Source: Xanthobacteraceae bacterium
Lineage (GTDB): Bacteria; Pseudomonadota; Alphaproteobacteria; Rhizobiales; Xanthobacteraceae
Direction: 5' to 3'
DNA length: 51,510 nt
NCBI GenBank assembly: GCA_030037895.1
Contig: JASHPW010000071.1
Span: forward strand, 1 to 51,510
Shown here: positions 10,464 through 18,825 of the stretch, piece by piece
Numbering within the stretch: position 1 is the first letter of the stretch
How the letters are laid out: each line of letters starts with the position of its first letter
Program-made: the position numbers and the translations under genes
Notes under the pieces: model-generated
The model's input: only the letters and a program-made list of their open reading frames with translations
Told to the model about the DNA's origin: nothing
The model's database searches: none

Positions 10464-11318
10464 GTGAGCATCATCCCCGTCTTCGTCATCGGCCTTGTGC
10501 GAACGCCGGAACGCCTCGCCACGATGCGCCGGCAGCTCGACGCGCTGCACGTTCCATTCACGTGGATCGAGGCGATCGACGGCCTGCAACTAAGCGAGCG
10601 GGAGCGGCGTTCCATCGCGCCGCGGCCAAATCGGCTGACGCTACGCTTTCCGCTGTCGACGGGCGAGATCGCCACCGCCGCGTCGCATCGTCTCGCGATC
10701 GAACGGACGTTGGAGTGCGGAGCTGATTTCGCTTGCGTGATGGAGGACGACTCCAAGCTTGACTCGACCTTCCCTGCATTCCTCGATGCGGGCTGGCTGG
10801 CGCGGCTGCCGCCGTTCGACATTCTCAAACTCGCCAGCGACTGGGCGGGCCGCAGGGACGATCTGGCCGTCCCAATCGCCCGGCGCGGCGCGCGGCAGGT
10901 GTGTGTTCCTCTGCATCCGAGCTATTCGGCGCGTTGTTACGTTCTCAGCCGGCGGGGCGCCGCCCAAGCGCTGCGCCGTTTGCGCGTCATCGACGACTCG
11001 GCCGACTTCATGATCTTTCGTCGGCCGATGACCGGCATGCGCTTCCTCGACGTGCGTCCCATCGCGGTCGGAATAACCGACGCCGAAACGACGCAACGGG
11101 ATCGTTGGCATGATGCCGCCGCGCCCTGGTGGCGGCCGATCTTGAGCTGGGCTCCGCACCGGCTCGCATTGATGGAGCGCAAAGTACGCCGCTACGTCGT
11201 CTTCCTTCGCGCGCTCGGCCCCGGCGGATTTCGTCGTCTGCAGGTCATACCGTTGGAGATCAAGACGCGCGCCGCCTCGGCAAGTCGCCGGCAACCGCGT
11301 TCGGTGCCGGTCGTTTGA
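10464..11318 (+). CDS. Glycosyltransferase family 25 (LPS-type) protein
   Basis: A 284-residue protein with the family 25 layout: N-terminal IPVFVIGLVRTPERLATM, LDALHVPFTWIEAIDG, the TGEIATAASHRLAIER segment and the CVMEDDSKL acidic triad at about residues 91-95 that binds the metal-sugar-nucleotide. Members transfer galactose or glucose to lipooligosaccharide or other cell-surface glycans at the cytoplasmic face. It begins with GTG. No other surface-polysaccharide genes are nearby, so the acceptor is unknown. The C-terminal 40 residues are basic and may associate with membrane. Confidence 0.8.
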   Translation: MSIIPVFVIGLVRTPERLATMRRQLDALHVPFTWIEAIDGLQLSERERRSIAPRPNRLTLRFPLSTGEIATAASHRLAIERTLECGADFACVMEDDSKLDSTFPAFLDAGWLARLPPFDILKLASDWAGRRDDLAVPIARRGARQVCVPLHPSYSARCYVLSRRGAAQALRRLRVIDDSADFMIFRRPMTGMRFLDVRPIAVGITDAETTQRDRWHDAAAPWWRPILSWAPHRLALMERKVRRYVVFLRALGPGGFRRLQVIPLEIKTRAASASRRQPRSVPVV

Positions 11319-11488
11319 GGTCGCGGGCGCCGCGCGATGAGGCTGAACACCTGCGTCTCGTCGGCGGCAGGCTCGCCGGCATTCCGCTTTCGTCCCCCGG
11401 CCTGCTGATGCTATAGCCTCGCCGTCCGCCGCGCCTGCCGTGGCGCGGCGGCCCCACCGCCAATCGTTGCCCCCGCGCAGAAGGCCCA

Positions 11489-12706
11489 ATGCAAATGACG
11501 AAGATCAAAGTGGCCAATCCGGTGGTCGAGCTCGACGGCGACGAGATGACCCGGATCATCTGGCGCTCCATCAAGGACAAGCTCATTCACCCCTATCTCG
11601 ACATCGATCTTGAATATTTCGATCTCAGTATCCAGAAGCGCGACGAGACCCGCGATCGGATCACGGTCGAAGCCGCGGAGGCCATCAAAAAGATCGGCGT
11701 CGGCGTCAAATGCGCGACCATCACCCCGGACGAAGCGCGGGTGAAGGAGTTCGGCCTGCACGAAATGTACCGCTCGCCGAACGGCACCATCCGCAACATT
11801 CTGGGCGGCGTCATCTTCCGCGAGCCGATCATCTGCAAGAACGTGCCGCGCCTGGTGCCGGGCTGGACCAAGCCGATCATCATCGGCCGCCACGCCTATG
11901 GCGACCAGTACCGCGCCACCGATTTCAAGGTACCGGGCAAGGGCAAGCTCTACCTCAGTTTCGTCGGCGACGACGGCGGCGAGATCAAACGCGAGGTGTT
12001 CGCGTTCCCCGGCGCCGGCGTCGCCATGTCGATGTACAACCTCGACGCCTCGATCCGCGACTTCGCCCGCGCCTCGATGAATTACGCGCTCAACCACGGC
12101 TATCCGCTCTATCTCTCGACCAAGAACACCATCGTCAAGGTCTACGACGGCCGCTTCAAGGATATTTTCCAGGAGATCTACGAAACGGAATTCAAGGCCG
12201 AGTTCGAGAAGAAAAAGCTGTTCTACGAGCACCGGCTGATCGACGACATGGTGGCGGCGGCGCTCAAATGGTCGGGCGGCTATGTCTGGGCCTGCAAGAA
12301 TTACGACGGCGACGTGCAGTCGGACACGGTGGCGCAGGGCTACGGCTCGCTCGGGCTGATGACGTCGGTGCTGATGACGCCGGACGGCAAGACCGTCGAA
12401 GCCGAGGCCGCCCACGGCACCGTGACGCGCCATTATCGCGAGTATCAGAAGGGCCGCGAGACCTCGACCAACTCGATCGCCTCGATCTTCGCCTGGACGC
12501 GCGGGCTGGCGCACCGCGCCAAGCTCGACGGCAATGCGCCGCTCGCGCGCTTCGCGGCGACGCTGGAAAAGGTCACGGTCGGCACGGTCGAGGCCGGTTT
12601 CATGACCAAGGATCTGGCGCTGCTCATCGGTCCCGAGCAGAAATGGCTGACCACCGCCGGCTTCCTCGACAAGGTGGACGAAAATCTGAAAAAAGCGACG
12701 ACCTGA
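11489..12706 (+). CDS. icd: NADP-dependent isocitrate dehydrogenase
   Basis: A 405-residue homodimeric, eukaryote-like NADP-isocitrate dehydrogenase of the TCA cycle (isocitrate to 2-oxoglutarate and CO2). Conserved parts include [16 protein letters not shown] at the N-terminus, [15 protein letters not shown] with the substrate-binding Ser, [18 protein letters not shown], and the C-terminal [19 protein letters not shown] with cofactor-binding residues. An AGAAGG sequence precedes the ATG at 11489; a second ATG two codons later fits the commonest family start. Full family length. Confidence 0.97.
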   Translation: MQMTKIKVANPVVELDGDEMTRIIWRSIKDKLIHPYLDIDLEYFDLSIQKRDETRDRITVEAAEAIKKIGVGVKCATITPDEARVKEFGLHEMYRSPNGTIRNILGGVIFREPIICKNVPRLVPGWTKPIIIGRHAYGDQYRATDFKVPGKGKLYLSFVGDDGGEIKREVFAFPGAGVAMSMYNLDASIRDFARASMNYALNHGYPLYLSTKNTIVKVYDGRFKDIFQEIYETEFKAEFEKKKLFYEHRLIDDMVAAALKWSGGYVWACKNYDGDVQSDTVAQGYGSLGLMTSVLMTPDGKTVEAEAAHGTVTRHYREYQKGRETSTNSIASIFAWTRGLAHRAKLDGNAPLARFAATLEKVTVGTVEAGFMTKDLALLIGPEQKWLTTAGFLDKVDENLKKATT

Positions 12707-12753
12707 ACGACGGGGCGCTGGCGCGGCGCGCGCGCCCCGCTTATCTCACCGCC

Positions 12754-13008
12754 ATGCGCAAACTCACGATCCTGGGAACCATCGCGCTCGTCGCCCCGCT
12801 GCTCGCGATGCTGGCGATCGTGGCGTGGTACGTCACGGGCTCCTGGATATCGCTCGCTGGTTCGCCCATGCCGACGAGCGGCTATATCGCCATGGCGCTC
12901 GGCATCGTCTTTTCGTTGATCGTCGGCTGCGGGCTGATGGCGCTCTTGTTCTACTCGAGCCGTCACGGCTACGACGAGCCTTACCAGGCGGACGACGAGC
13001 ACGAGTGA
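12754..13008 (+). CDS. Small membrane protein with two transmembrane helices
   Basis: An 84-residue protein with two hydrophobic segments (about residues 5-27 and 43-67) and a short acidic C-terminal tail (DEPYQADDEHE). No recognised family. It starts 48 bases after icd and may be co-transcribed with it. A small CACGAG/CTCGTG hairpin overlaps its stop codon at 13000-13015. Function unknown. Confidence 0.6.
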   Translation: MRKLTILGTIALVAPLLAMLAIVAWYVTGSWISLAGSPMPTSGYIAMALGIVFSLIVGCGLMALLFYSSRHGYDEPYQADDEHE

Positions 13009-13176
13009 ACTCGTGCGGCTCATCTCGACAATTTTACGGCGGCCATCAACCCGATTTGAACTTTTATTCTCTACAGGTTGACGATTACGGATTTGAGCGG
13101 ACGAGAACGGTCCGCGCGCCGCAGGCGGCAACATCCACAAACGGGCGGTTTCGCCCGAAAAAGCCGGGGGGCTTCG

Positions 13177-13554
13177 ATGAATTCTTCGCGCAACCACATT
13201 CGCTGGAGCGCCGGCGCGCTGATCGCCACCGCGGCCGCTCTCCTCGCCACGTCGAGCGTGGCGCTGCCACGCTATGACGGCATATGGAGCGTATCGATCG
13301 TCACCAAAAAGGGCGATTGCGTCGCCAGCTATCGTTATCCCATGCGCATCGCCAACGGCGTCGTCGCCAATGGCGGCGACATGGCGGTCGATGTCAGCGG
13401 CAGGGTTGCCGCCAACGGCGCCGTCAGGGTGGTCGTCAGCCACGGCGACACCCGCGCCGCCGGCTTCGGCCGCCTGGCGGCCAACGCCGGCCGCGGCTCC
13501 TGGAAGACCAGCTCGTGCTCCGGCTCCTGGACGGCGGCGCGCCGCGGCTCGTAA
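13177..13554 (+). CDS. Secreted hypothetical protein with signal peptide
   Basis: A 125-residue protein with a clear Sec signal: positively charged start MNSSRNHIRWSAG, hydrophobic ALIATAAALLATSSVAL, and likely cleavage near residue 30. The mature part begins RYDGIWSVSIVTKKGDC and resembles a small beta-rich family found in Rhizobiales periplasmic proteins, sometimes annotated loosely as heme-utilisation or adhesion proteins; that label has no support here. Two cysteines in the mature region (GDC near 48, SSC near 113) could form a disulfide. The start has a G-rich Shine-Dalgarno (CGGGGGG) just upstream. Confidence 0.65.
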   Translation: MNSSRNHIRWSAGALIATAAALLATSSVALPRYDGIWSVSIVTKKGDCVASYRYPMRIANGVVANGGDMAVDVSGRVAANGAVRVVVSHGDTRAAGFGRLAANAGRGSWKTSSCSGSWTAARRGS

Positions 13555-13557
13555 TGC

Positions 13558-13664
13558 CGTCATTCCGGACGGCCGCGCCGCGGCCAGTCCGCAATCCATA
13601 ACCACCGTTCGCGAATCGTGAATATGGATTCCGGGTTCGCCACGTCGTGGCGCCCCGGAATGAC
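13558..13664. repeat. Dispersed intergenic repeat, nested inverted repeats
   Basis: The outer arms are CGTCATTCCGG at 13558-13568 and CCGGAATGAC at 13655-13664. The inner arms AATCCATA and TATGGATT flank a core containing CCACCG and ATCGTGAA. The same outer arms and inner core recur at 18625-18760, and the outer arms alone at 9084-9120. It sits between two convergent genes, where such repeats commonly settle. Confidence 0.75.
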
Positions 13665-13669
13665 CCGCT

Positions 13670-14749
<1,080 letters not shown>

Positions 14750-14829
14750 GGTCCGTGCTCCTTATGACCGGGAATTTGCGGACCGGCAACGAACGCCGCC
14801 GGCCCGATGCTTGACTCTGCGATGGCGCC

Positions 14830-14858
14830 AATGTACACGATTTGTTCTCGGTTCGCAA
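14830..14858 (-). promoter_or_regulatory. recA promoter
   Basis: On the minus strand TTGCGA (14858-14853) and TACATT (14835-14830) are separated by exactly 17 bases, a good sigma-70-type match, about 80 bases upstream of the recA start. The -35 element overlaps the LexA box at 14851-14865, so LexA binding would block polymerase. Confidence 0.65.
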
Positions 14859-14865
14859 TATGTTC
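14851..14865. promoter_or_regulatory. LexA (SOS) operator, GTTC-N7-GTTC
   Basis: GTTC at 14851-14854, seven bases, then GTTC at 14862-14865. This direct repeat is the established LexA box of many alphaproteobacteria (GTTC-N7-GTTC, or GAAC-N7-GAAC read in the recA direction). Its overlap with the recA -35 element supports function. Confidence 0.85.
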
Positions 14866-14878
14866 GATAGAGGAATTT

Positions 14879-14932
14879 GGTACTGGCCGGTTTCCGAGCC
14901 TAGTGGCCGGATTTGAAAACGTGACTGGCCGG
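14879..14932 (+). repeat. Left terminal repeat array (three TGGCCGG units)
   Basis: Three direct copies of a unit resembling TACTGGCCGGTTTTGAA: cores at 14881-14890 (TACTGGCCGG), 14901-14910 (TAGTGGCCGG) and 14923-14932 (GACTGGCCGG), spaced 20 and 22 bases apart. The first begins only 14 bases from the recA LexA box. Confidence 0.7.
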
Positions 14933-15006
14933 TTTTGAATCGTGACAGCTTCCGGCCCAGATTTTCGACTATTCGAGAACTGCTGGGCACGGCAGGGAGA
15001 GAACGA

Positions 15007-15138
15007 ATGTCGAAAGCAGTCGCAACGCTGATTGTGGACCGCCACATGGAAGACTGTAGCGAAGAAATCAAAAAGGCGTGGCGGGTCATCCGCAATGAGC
15101 TAAGCCCCAAGAAATTCAAACTCCTGAAGACTTCCTGA
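15007..15138 (+). CDS. Small 43-residue hypothetical protein
   Basis: A 43-residue, charged, probably helical protein (MSKAVATLIVDRHMEDCSEE to the terminal KFKLLKTS). It has a good ribosome binding site (CAGGGAGAG 6 bases ahead of ATG) and is followed 7 bases after its stop by a strong terminator, which argues that it is a real expressed gene despite its size. No family recognised. It lies just inside the left repeat array of the island and is convergent with the next gene. Confidence 0.5.
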   Translation: MSKAVATLIVDRHMEDCSEEIKKAWRVIRNELSPKKFKLLKTS

Positions 15139-15144
15139 TCTACC

Positions 15145-15173
15145 GAGGCCGCCTCAGTTGGCGGCCTCTTTTA
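15145..15173 (+). terminator. Rho-independent terminator
   Basis: A perfect 9-bp stem GAGGCCGCC (15145-15153) / GGCGGCCTC (15160-15168) with a TCAGTT loop is followed by TTTTA. It closes the 43-codon ORF and lies 2 bases before the end of the convergent gene. Confidence 0.85.
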
Positions 15174-15175
15174 TA

Positions 15176-15922
15176 TCAGTTTGTGTTTTGGCTTTCCGTT
15201 TCGCCCAAAATCTCTTTATCGATTTTGAGCTTCTCAATTAGGCGCTCAAGTTCCTTCACCCCAACGTCGCCGGACACAATCAGTCGGAAGCTACTGTCCT
15301 TTGACAGTAGACCACTGGTGAGTTCTCGCTCGCCTTCCATGATCTTTGTCTCGCGTCGAGGCCGGATAGGAGGAGGCGCGGTATCCCCGTCGCCGTCGTC
15401 GACCACCTCTTCCTGATCGTCCTCTACCGGGTCAGGAACCTTATCATCAGCCTTGAGCTGAGTAAATGCCAGATTTTCTTTATAGATGGATAGAAGGCTG
15501 CGGGAACCCTGATCATTCAGGCCCCGGTCAGTTTTCAAATGACTGCGCGCAATTGTATCCGCCGGCGGCGTAGCGCGCCAATCTTTCCACAAAGCTGATA
15601 TTAGTTTGGGCTTTAGGGCAAACTCACGCGTCAATTTATTTTTTTCTTCTTCCCGTTCGTCGCGAAAGTACCGGAGCGCGGCATCAGTGAGTCCCACCTT
15701 GCGGGTATCTCCAGCCCGCAATAAACCATACATTTTTAGTGCGGCGATAGTCTGGAATCCGCCGCTACTCTTCTCCGAATATTGCCATACAGCGAACGCA
15801 GCACTGAGGGCCATTTCGCGCCCTTTTTGATCAGCGTCGAAAAGTTCTTTAGCCCGACCGAGAGCCTTTTCGAGATTGATGAAGGGAAAGCGCGTGCCTG
15901 CGCTTTTAGAGTCGCTCGCCAT
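15176..15922 (-). CDS. Hypothetical protein with N-terminal winged-helix-like domain
   Basis: A 248-residue protein. Residues about 12-150 (FPFINLEKALGRAKELFDAD, YSEKSSGGFQTIAALKMYG, LTDAALRYFRDERE) look like a winged-helix domain seen in uncharacterised bacterial proteins; residues 150-200 are an acidic linker (DPVEDDQEEVVDDGDGD), and the C-terminus (residues 200-248) ends in a predicted amphipathic helix. The layout suggests a DNA-associated regulator, but that is inference. It has a near-consensus promoter and AGGAGA 5 bases before the ATG. Composition is noticeably more AT-rich than the chromosome around it, consistent with acquisition. Confidence 0.6.
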   Translation of the reverse strand: MASDSKSAGTRFPFINLEKALGRAKELFDADQKGREMALSAAFAVWQYSEKSSGGFQTIAALKMYGLLRAGDTRKVGLTDAALRYFRDEREEEKNKLTREFALKPKLISALWKDWRATPPADTIARSHLKTDRGLNDQGSRSLLSIYKENLAFTQLKADDKVPDPVEDDQEEVVDDGDGDTAPPPIRPRRETKIMEGERELTSGLLSKDSSFRLIVSGDVGVKELERLIEKLKIDKEILGETESQNTN

Positions 15923-15945
15923 AATAGTCTCCTATCATGGTGGCA

Positions 15946-15974
15946 AATATCGCATGTTGCTCTGAAATTGTCAA
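15946..15974 (-). promoter_or_regulatory. Strong sigma-70-type promoter for the 15176-15922 gene
   Basis: On the minus strand a perfect TTGACA (15974-15969) is 17 bases from GATATT (15951-15946), followed 24 bases later by the ATG at 15922 with AGGAGA between. The surrounding DNA is AT-rich. This is the best consensus -35 seen in the window. Confidence 0.7.
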
Positions 15975-16062
15975 TATGAAATTCATAAAAACTTCTTGTA
16001 CCCTTGAAAAGGATGTGGTAGGCATACTTCCGAGCTGGAGATACGTCATGTCTAGGAGGGTT

Positions 16063-16150
16063 TCAGCCCCCGACGCGCTAGCCGAGCGACGGGGGCGAGA
16101 AGAACGAAGAGGCCGCCTTCCCGGGCCTGTAAGCAGGGAAAGACGGCCTC
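16063..16150. other. Cluster of stable hairpins, possible structured RNA
   Basis: Two inverted repeats follow each other without a coding frame: GCCCCCG pairing with CGGGGGC at about 16063-16096, and GAGGCCG (16109-16115) pairing with CGGCCTC (16144-16150) with further pairing inside (CTTCCC/GGGAAA). They lie between the hypothetical gene and the tRNA. They may be tRNA precursor leader structure, a terminator or a small RNA; no T-tract is present. Confidence 0.35.
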
Positions 16151-16169
16151 GCAATCGGCTTCTAAGCGT

Positions 16170-16246
16170 TCGGGGCTCGTCTAATCGGTAGGACACCCCG
16201 ATTTACCCCGGCGGAAATGTCGGTCCGAATCCGACGCCCCGAACCA
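16170..16246 (+). tRNA. tRNA-like gene with irregular anticodon arm
   Basis: A 77-base cloverleaf can be drawn. The acceptor TCGGGGC (16170-16176) pairs fully with GCCCCGA (16236-16242), followed by A and an encoded CCA (16244-16246). The D arm GTCT/GGAC with loop AATCGGTA is canonical, and the T arm GTCGG/CCGAC with loop TCCGAAT is normal. The anticodon stem is poor: CCCCG against CGGCG leaves one mismatch and an eight-base loop ATTTACCC. If the first T of the loop is position 33, the anticodon is TTA (ochre-reading); shifted readings give TAC (Val) or ACC (Gly). The body resembles glutamate-type tRNAs (TCGTCTA, TAGGACA). It could be a functional variant or a decayed tRNA carried by the island. 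Confidence 0.6.
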
Positions 16247-16404
16247 GCGAACCAGTGGGGCCGTGCTGTTGGAAGCAGCCCGGCCCCGGATCAGAACCCC
16301 GGGATCGAGCCCCGAAGCAATGACCGCTCAGGCAAATATAGCAAATTTCGCGCTGTTTTTCCAGAGTCCCGCTTCGGGCCGATCCAAACCCATGGATCGA
16401 GCCC

Positions 16405-17316
16405 ATGAATATCCTCTCTCGTGAACAGCAAATCGCCGTCGTCTCCGCGCTGACGGAAGGACTCGGCATCCGCGCCACGGCGCGCGTGACCGGCGTCAAC
16501 CGCGAAACGGTTGGCAAGCTTGCCCTTCAAATCGGGTGCGGCTGCGCCGAGCTGCATGACCGCATGATGGTCGGCATCCGCGTGAACCGGATCGAGTGCG
16601 ACGAATTGTGGGCCTATGTCGGTCACAAGAAAAACCCGCAAAAACGCAAACCGTCATTCAACCCTGAGAAGGGCGACCAATACACGTTCATTGCGCTTGG
16701 CGCTTCGTCCCGCGCCATCATCGCCTATCGCACCGGCAAGCGCGACAGCGCCATGACGGACCAATTTATTCAGGACTTGCGCGGGCGCGTCATCGGCTCG
16801 CCCGAAATCACGACGGACGGCTGGCATCCCTACCGCAACGCCATCCGCGACGCCTTCGGCAAGTGGGCCGTGCACGGCGTCATCAACAAGACCTATAGCG
16901 TAACCCACCTGAACGTAACCGAGGCATCACGGCGCTACAGCCCGGCCGCCGTAATTGCGGTAGAGCGTGAGGCTGTAATGGGCGAGCCGACGCAAATCAG
17001 CACGTCCTACGTCGAACGCCAAAACCTCACGATCCGCATGGGATCGAAGCGGTTTGCGCGGCTATCAAACGGCTTTAGCAAGCGCCTGGAATGCCATTTA
17101 GCGGCCGTGGCGCTGCACGTCGCATTCTACAATTTGTGCCGCGTGCATGAGAGTTTGCGCAGCACGCCAGCAACGGCGCTCGGCATCGCCGACCGGGTTT
17201 GGACGATTGGCGATCTATTGGACGCGGCACTTAAGGCCGTGCCGCCAGTCCCGACGCCGACCCCTGCGCAGCGTCGGCGTAGCTTCCGGGTAATTCAGGG
17301 CGATCTGTTCGATTGA
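16405..17316 (+). CDS. IS1-like DDE transposase
   Basis: A 303-residue protein. An N-terminal helix-turn-helix (QQIAVVSALTEGLGIRATAR, VNRETVGKLAL) is followed by a DDE domain with IECDELWAYVGHKK (Asp at about 66), ITTDGWHPYRNAI (Asp at about 138) and TSYVERQNLTIRMGSKRF (Glu at about 204), then HLAAVALHVAFYNLCRVHES. This is the IS1-related group that often occurs as a single gene without obvious inverted repeats, and none were found at its ends here. All three catalytic acids are present, so it may be active. The ATG at 16405 overlaps a tRNA-like T-arm motif. Confidence 0.85.
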   Translation: MNILSREQQIAVVSALTEGLGIRATARVTGVNRETVGKLALQIGCGCAELHDRMMVGIRVNRIECDELWAYVGHKKNPQKRKPSFNPEKGDQYTFIALGASSRAIIAYRTGKRDSAMTDQFIQDLRGRVIGSPEITTDGWHPYRNAIRDAFGKWAVHGVINKTYSVTHLNVTEASRRYSPAAVIAVEREAVMGEPTQISTSYVERQNLTIRMGSKRFARLSNGFSKRLECHLAAVALHVAFYNLCRVHESLRSTPATALGIADRVWTIGDLLDAALKAVPPVPTPTPAQRRRSFRVIQGDLFD

Positions 17317-17381
17317 GCCTGTGGATAACTGATTCGACTCTGCCGTGTGCGACGCGCAGAATCTACAACTGATTCGTGGTT

Positions 17382-17411
17382 CGGGCGGGGCGCTCTCACA
17401 CACCCCGCCCG
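17382..17411. terminator. GC-rich hairpin after the transposase gene
   Basis: A perfect 9-bp inverted repeat, CGGGCGGGG (17382-17390) and CCCCGCCCG (17403-17411), lies 65 bases after the transposase stop. There is no T-tract, so it may be a factor-dependent terminator, or part of an element end. Confidence 0.4.
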
Positions 17412-17525
17412 ATCAATCCCGCGAAATGGTTGGTCGCCTGCGGGACTGAGTCTCTCGACGCGCAAACCTGCGCCATCCAGACTCAAGGGTCAAGGCGACC
17501 ATCGTCTTACGATGGAGCCTATCCA

Positions 17526-17762
17526 ATGGCTTTTAGCGAAGCTACAAAAGCCCAAGCCTACGCGCGGGCTGGCGGCCGTTGCGAATGCGAAATGACCGTC
17601 TGCGGTCACCGCGGCCGCTGCAATAAGTCTCTCTCAGGCGGATGGCATGCCCATCACAAAACATCACTTGACGCGGGCGGGTCCGACGATCTCGGAAACT
17701 GCCTCGCCATGTGCGTCCCCTGTCATGAGAACACCCGGACCTATGGTCGGGGAAGCCGCTAA
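17526..17762 (+). CDS. Small HNH endonuclease
   Basis: A 78-residue HNH nuclease. GRCECEMTVCGHRGRC supplies four cysteines that may bind structural zinc, GWHAHHKTSLDAGGSDDLGN is the core HNH element with the catalytic His pair and Asn, and CVPCHENTRTYG completes the beta-beta-alpha metal fold. The start at 17526 has MAFSEATKAQAYARAGG, normal for stand-alone HNH proteins of mobile elements and phages. Its 3' end overlaps the convergent hypothetical gene by 99 bases. Probably a homing- or phage-type nuclease carried by the island; target unknown. Confidence 0.75.
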   Translation: MAFSEATKAQAYARAGGRCECEMTVCGHRGRCNKSLSGGWHAHHKTSLDAGGSDDLGNCLAMCVPCHENTRTYGRGSR

Positions 17763-18098
17763 GGCGTCGCGCACAAAGCGTGTAAAACGAGGTACCGCGT
17801 GCGGATCAATCGTCACCCATCCGCGCGCGGTGTCCACATCGTAAGCTTCCAATCTGAGGGACACGACGGCGCGCAAATCTGGAGACATCGCTTGCAACAA
17901 GCGGCCGAATAGGAGCGCTCCACATTGGTGCCAGTCGCCGTATCGAAATACGACAAAGGCATCATTCGTGCCCGGCGTGCCCTGGCAACTCTCTAAAGTG
18001 ACCAAGCCTTCTAATTGGGACAGCGCCGACACAAGGTCCGCGATCCCCTCATCAACCCACGCATTCACCTTGACCGGCACCTCGCGGTGATCAGTCAT
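17664..18098 (-). CDS. Hypothetical protein
   Basis: A 144-residue protein without a recognised family. It begins MTDHREVPVKVNAWVDEGIA, contains LEGLVTLESCQGTPGTNDAF and VVFRYGDWHQCGALLFGRLL, and looks like a small cytosolic alpha/beta protein. The C-terminal 30 codons overlap the HNH gene on the other strand; the reading frame nevertheless remains open with amino-acid-like composition over the non-overlapping 330 bases. It ends the island just before the right terminal repeats. Function unknown. Confidence 0.5.
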   Translation of the reverse strand: MTDHREVPVKVNAWVDEGIADLVSALSQLEGLVTLESCQGTPGTNDAFVVFRYGDWHQCGALLFGRLLQAMSPDLRAVVSLRLEAYDVDTARGWVTIDPHAVPRFTRFVRDALAASPTIGPGVLMTGDAHGEAVSEIVGPARVK

Positions 18099-18140
18099 GG
18101 CTTAGGGCCAACGGGCGCCGCGCGACCCCGTTCCCTTCCA

Positions 18141-18245
18141 GACTGGCCGGTTTTGGATTTTCGAATGGCCGGTTCCGGCCAGTACCAGGAATTTGATCCC
18201 AACAGGTTTCGGCCAGGACCAGGAATTTCGTCCATAACCTGCGCT
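18141..18245. repeat. Right terminal repeat array of the island
   Basis: Two forward TGGCCGG units (18141-18150 and 18163-18172) are followed by inverted units: CCGGCCAGTACC at 18175-18186 and a diverged GGCCAGGACC at about 18211-18220, each followed by AGGAATTT. The inverted copy at 18175 is the exact reverse complement of the leftmost unit at 14879-14890. Mixed orientations suggest that ends of more than one element are stacked here. Confidence 0.6.
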
Positions 18246-18322
18246 TGCCAGCGGATCCCCATCTGGAACCGGGACTGGCTTTGTCCGGTTATCGGTTAAG
18301 GGCTCTGGGCGGATAAGCAGTC

Positions 18323-18574
18323 GTGTCCATCATTCCGCTGCTGGCGAATACCTCCTTCGACCCCGAAGCGGTCGCAACATTAAGTGCGGCGTTCGAGGAT
18401 GCGTGGGGAAAGATCAAGCAGTCGGGATCGAGCCTGGCGCGGCCGGCTTACGCGCGCGGCGCGCGCGAGGTTTTGGCCAAATGCATCATCGAACTGGCGC
18501 AGCGCGGCGAACGCGACAAACGCCAGTTGAGCGCGGCCGCAGTCAAATATCTCGCCCGGAATTACCGGGATTAG
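18323..18574 (+). CDS. Conserved small hypothetical protein
   Basis: An 83-residue helical protein starting with GTG. The pattern SFDPEAVATLSAAFEDAW, then AYARGAREVLAKCIIELAQRG and GERDKRQLSAAAVKYL is familiar from many Rhizobiales genomes as a conserved protein of unknown function. It lies outside the right edge of the island, and has normal chromosome composition. Confidence 0.65.
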   Translation: MSIIPLLANTSFDPEAVATLSAAFEDAWGKIKQSGSSLARPAYARGAREVLAKCIIELAQRGERDKRQLSAAAVKYLARNYRD

Positions 18575-18610
18575 ACCTGTAGGGATTAGGCTTGGCAGGC
18601 TTCCCATACC

Positions 18611-18760
18611 AATCCGCACAATTCGTCATTCCGAAAGCCAATCCGCACAATTCGTCATTGCGGAAGCCGAGCAAAGCGAGGCGATCCGGACTCCATAACC
18701 ACCGATCGTGAATATGGATTTCAGGCTCGCGGATTTTGGCCCCGCCCCCGGAATGATGCG
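18611..18760. repeat. Dispersed intergenic repeat, longest copy, with internal duplication
   Basis: A 20-base direct repeat AATCCGCACAATTCGTCATT occurs at 18611-18630 and 18640-18659. The rest carries the family core (CCATAACCACCGATCGTGAA, then TATGGATTT) and ends with CCCGGAATGATGCG, matching the outer arm of the copies at 9084 and 13558. It fills the space between the small hypothetical gene and the convergent mrp gene. Confidence 0.75.
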
Positions 18761-18825
18761 TCGGGTTTCCGGCGGACCAGTATAAGCGGGCCGCCGACAA
18801 TGCGGCGGCGGGCCGCGACGGTCGG

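Larger units (their letters stand above)
14879..18245. mobile_element. Accessory island upstream of recA, composite of insertion remnants
   Basis: The segment is bounded by clusters of a repeat containing TGGCCGG. GGTACTGGCCGG (14879-14890) at the left has a perfect inverted copy CCGGCCAGTACC at 18175-18186 on the right. Inside are a 43-codon ORF, a hypothetical gene, a tRNA, a DDE transposase, an HNH nuclease and another hypothetical gene, several of them less GC-rich than the surroundings. Multiple terminal repeats of about 20 bp are typical of IS21-like and Tn7-like ends; no istA/istB or tns genes are present, so the ends may be relics that now frame unrelated cargo. Exact borders and target duplication could not be determined. 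Confidence 0.5.

Noticed and set aside
16405..17316. A complete insertion sequence around the DDE transposase
   Set aside because: I found no terminal inverted repeats or target duplication next to the gene, so only the coding region is annotated.
17320..17328. Perfect DnaA box TGTGGATAA after the transposase gene
   Set aside because: A single nonamer without companions, AT-rich unwinding region or replication genes is expected by chance and does not make an origin.
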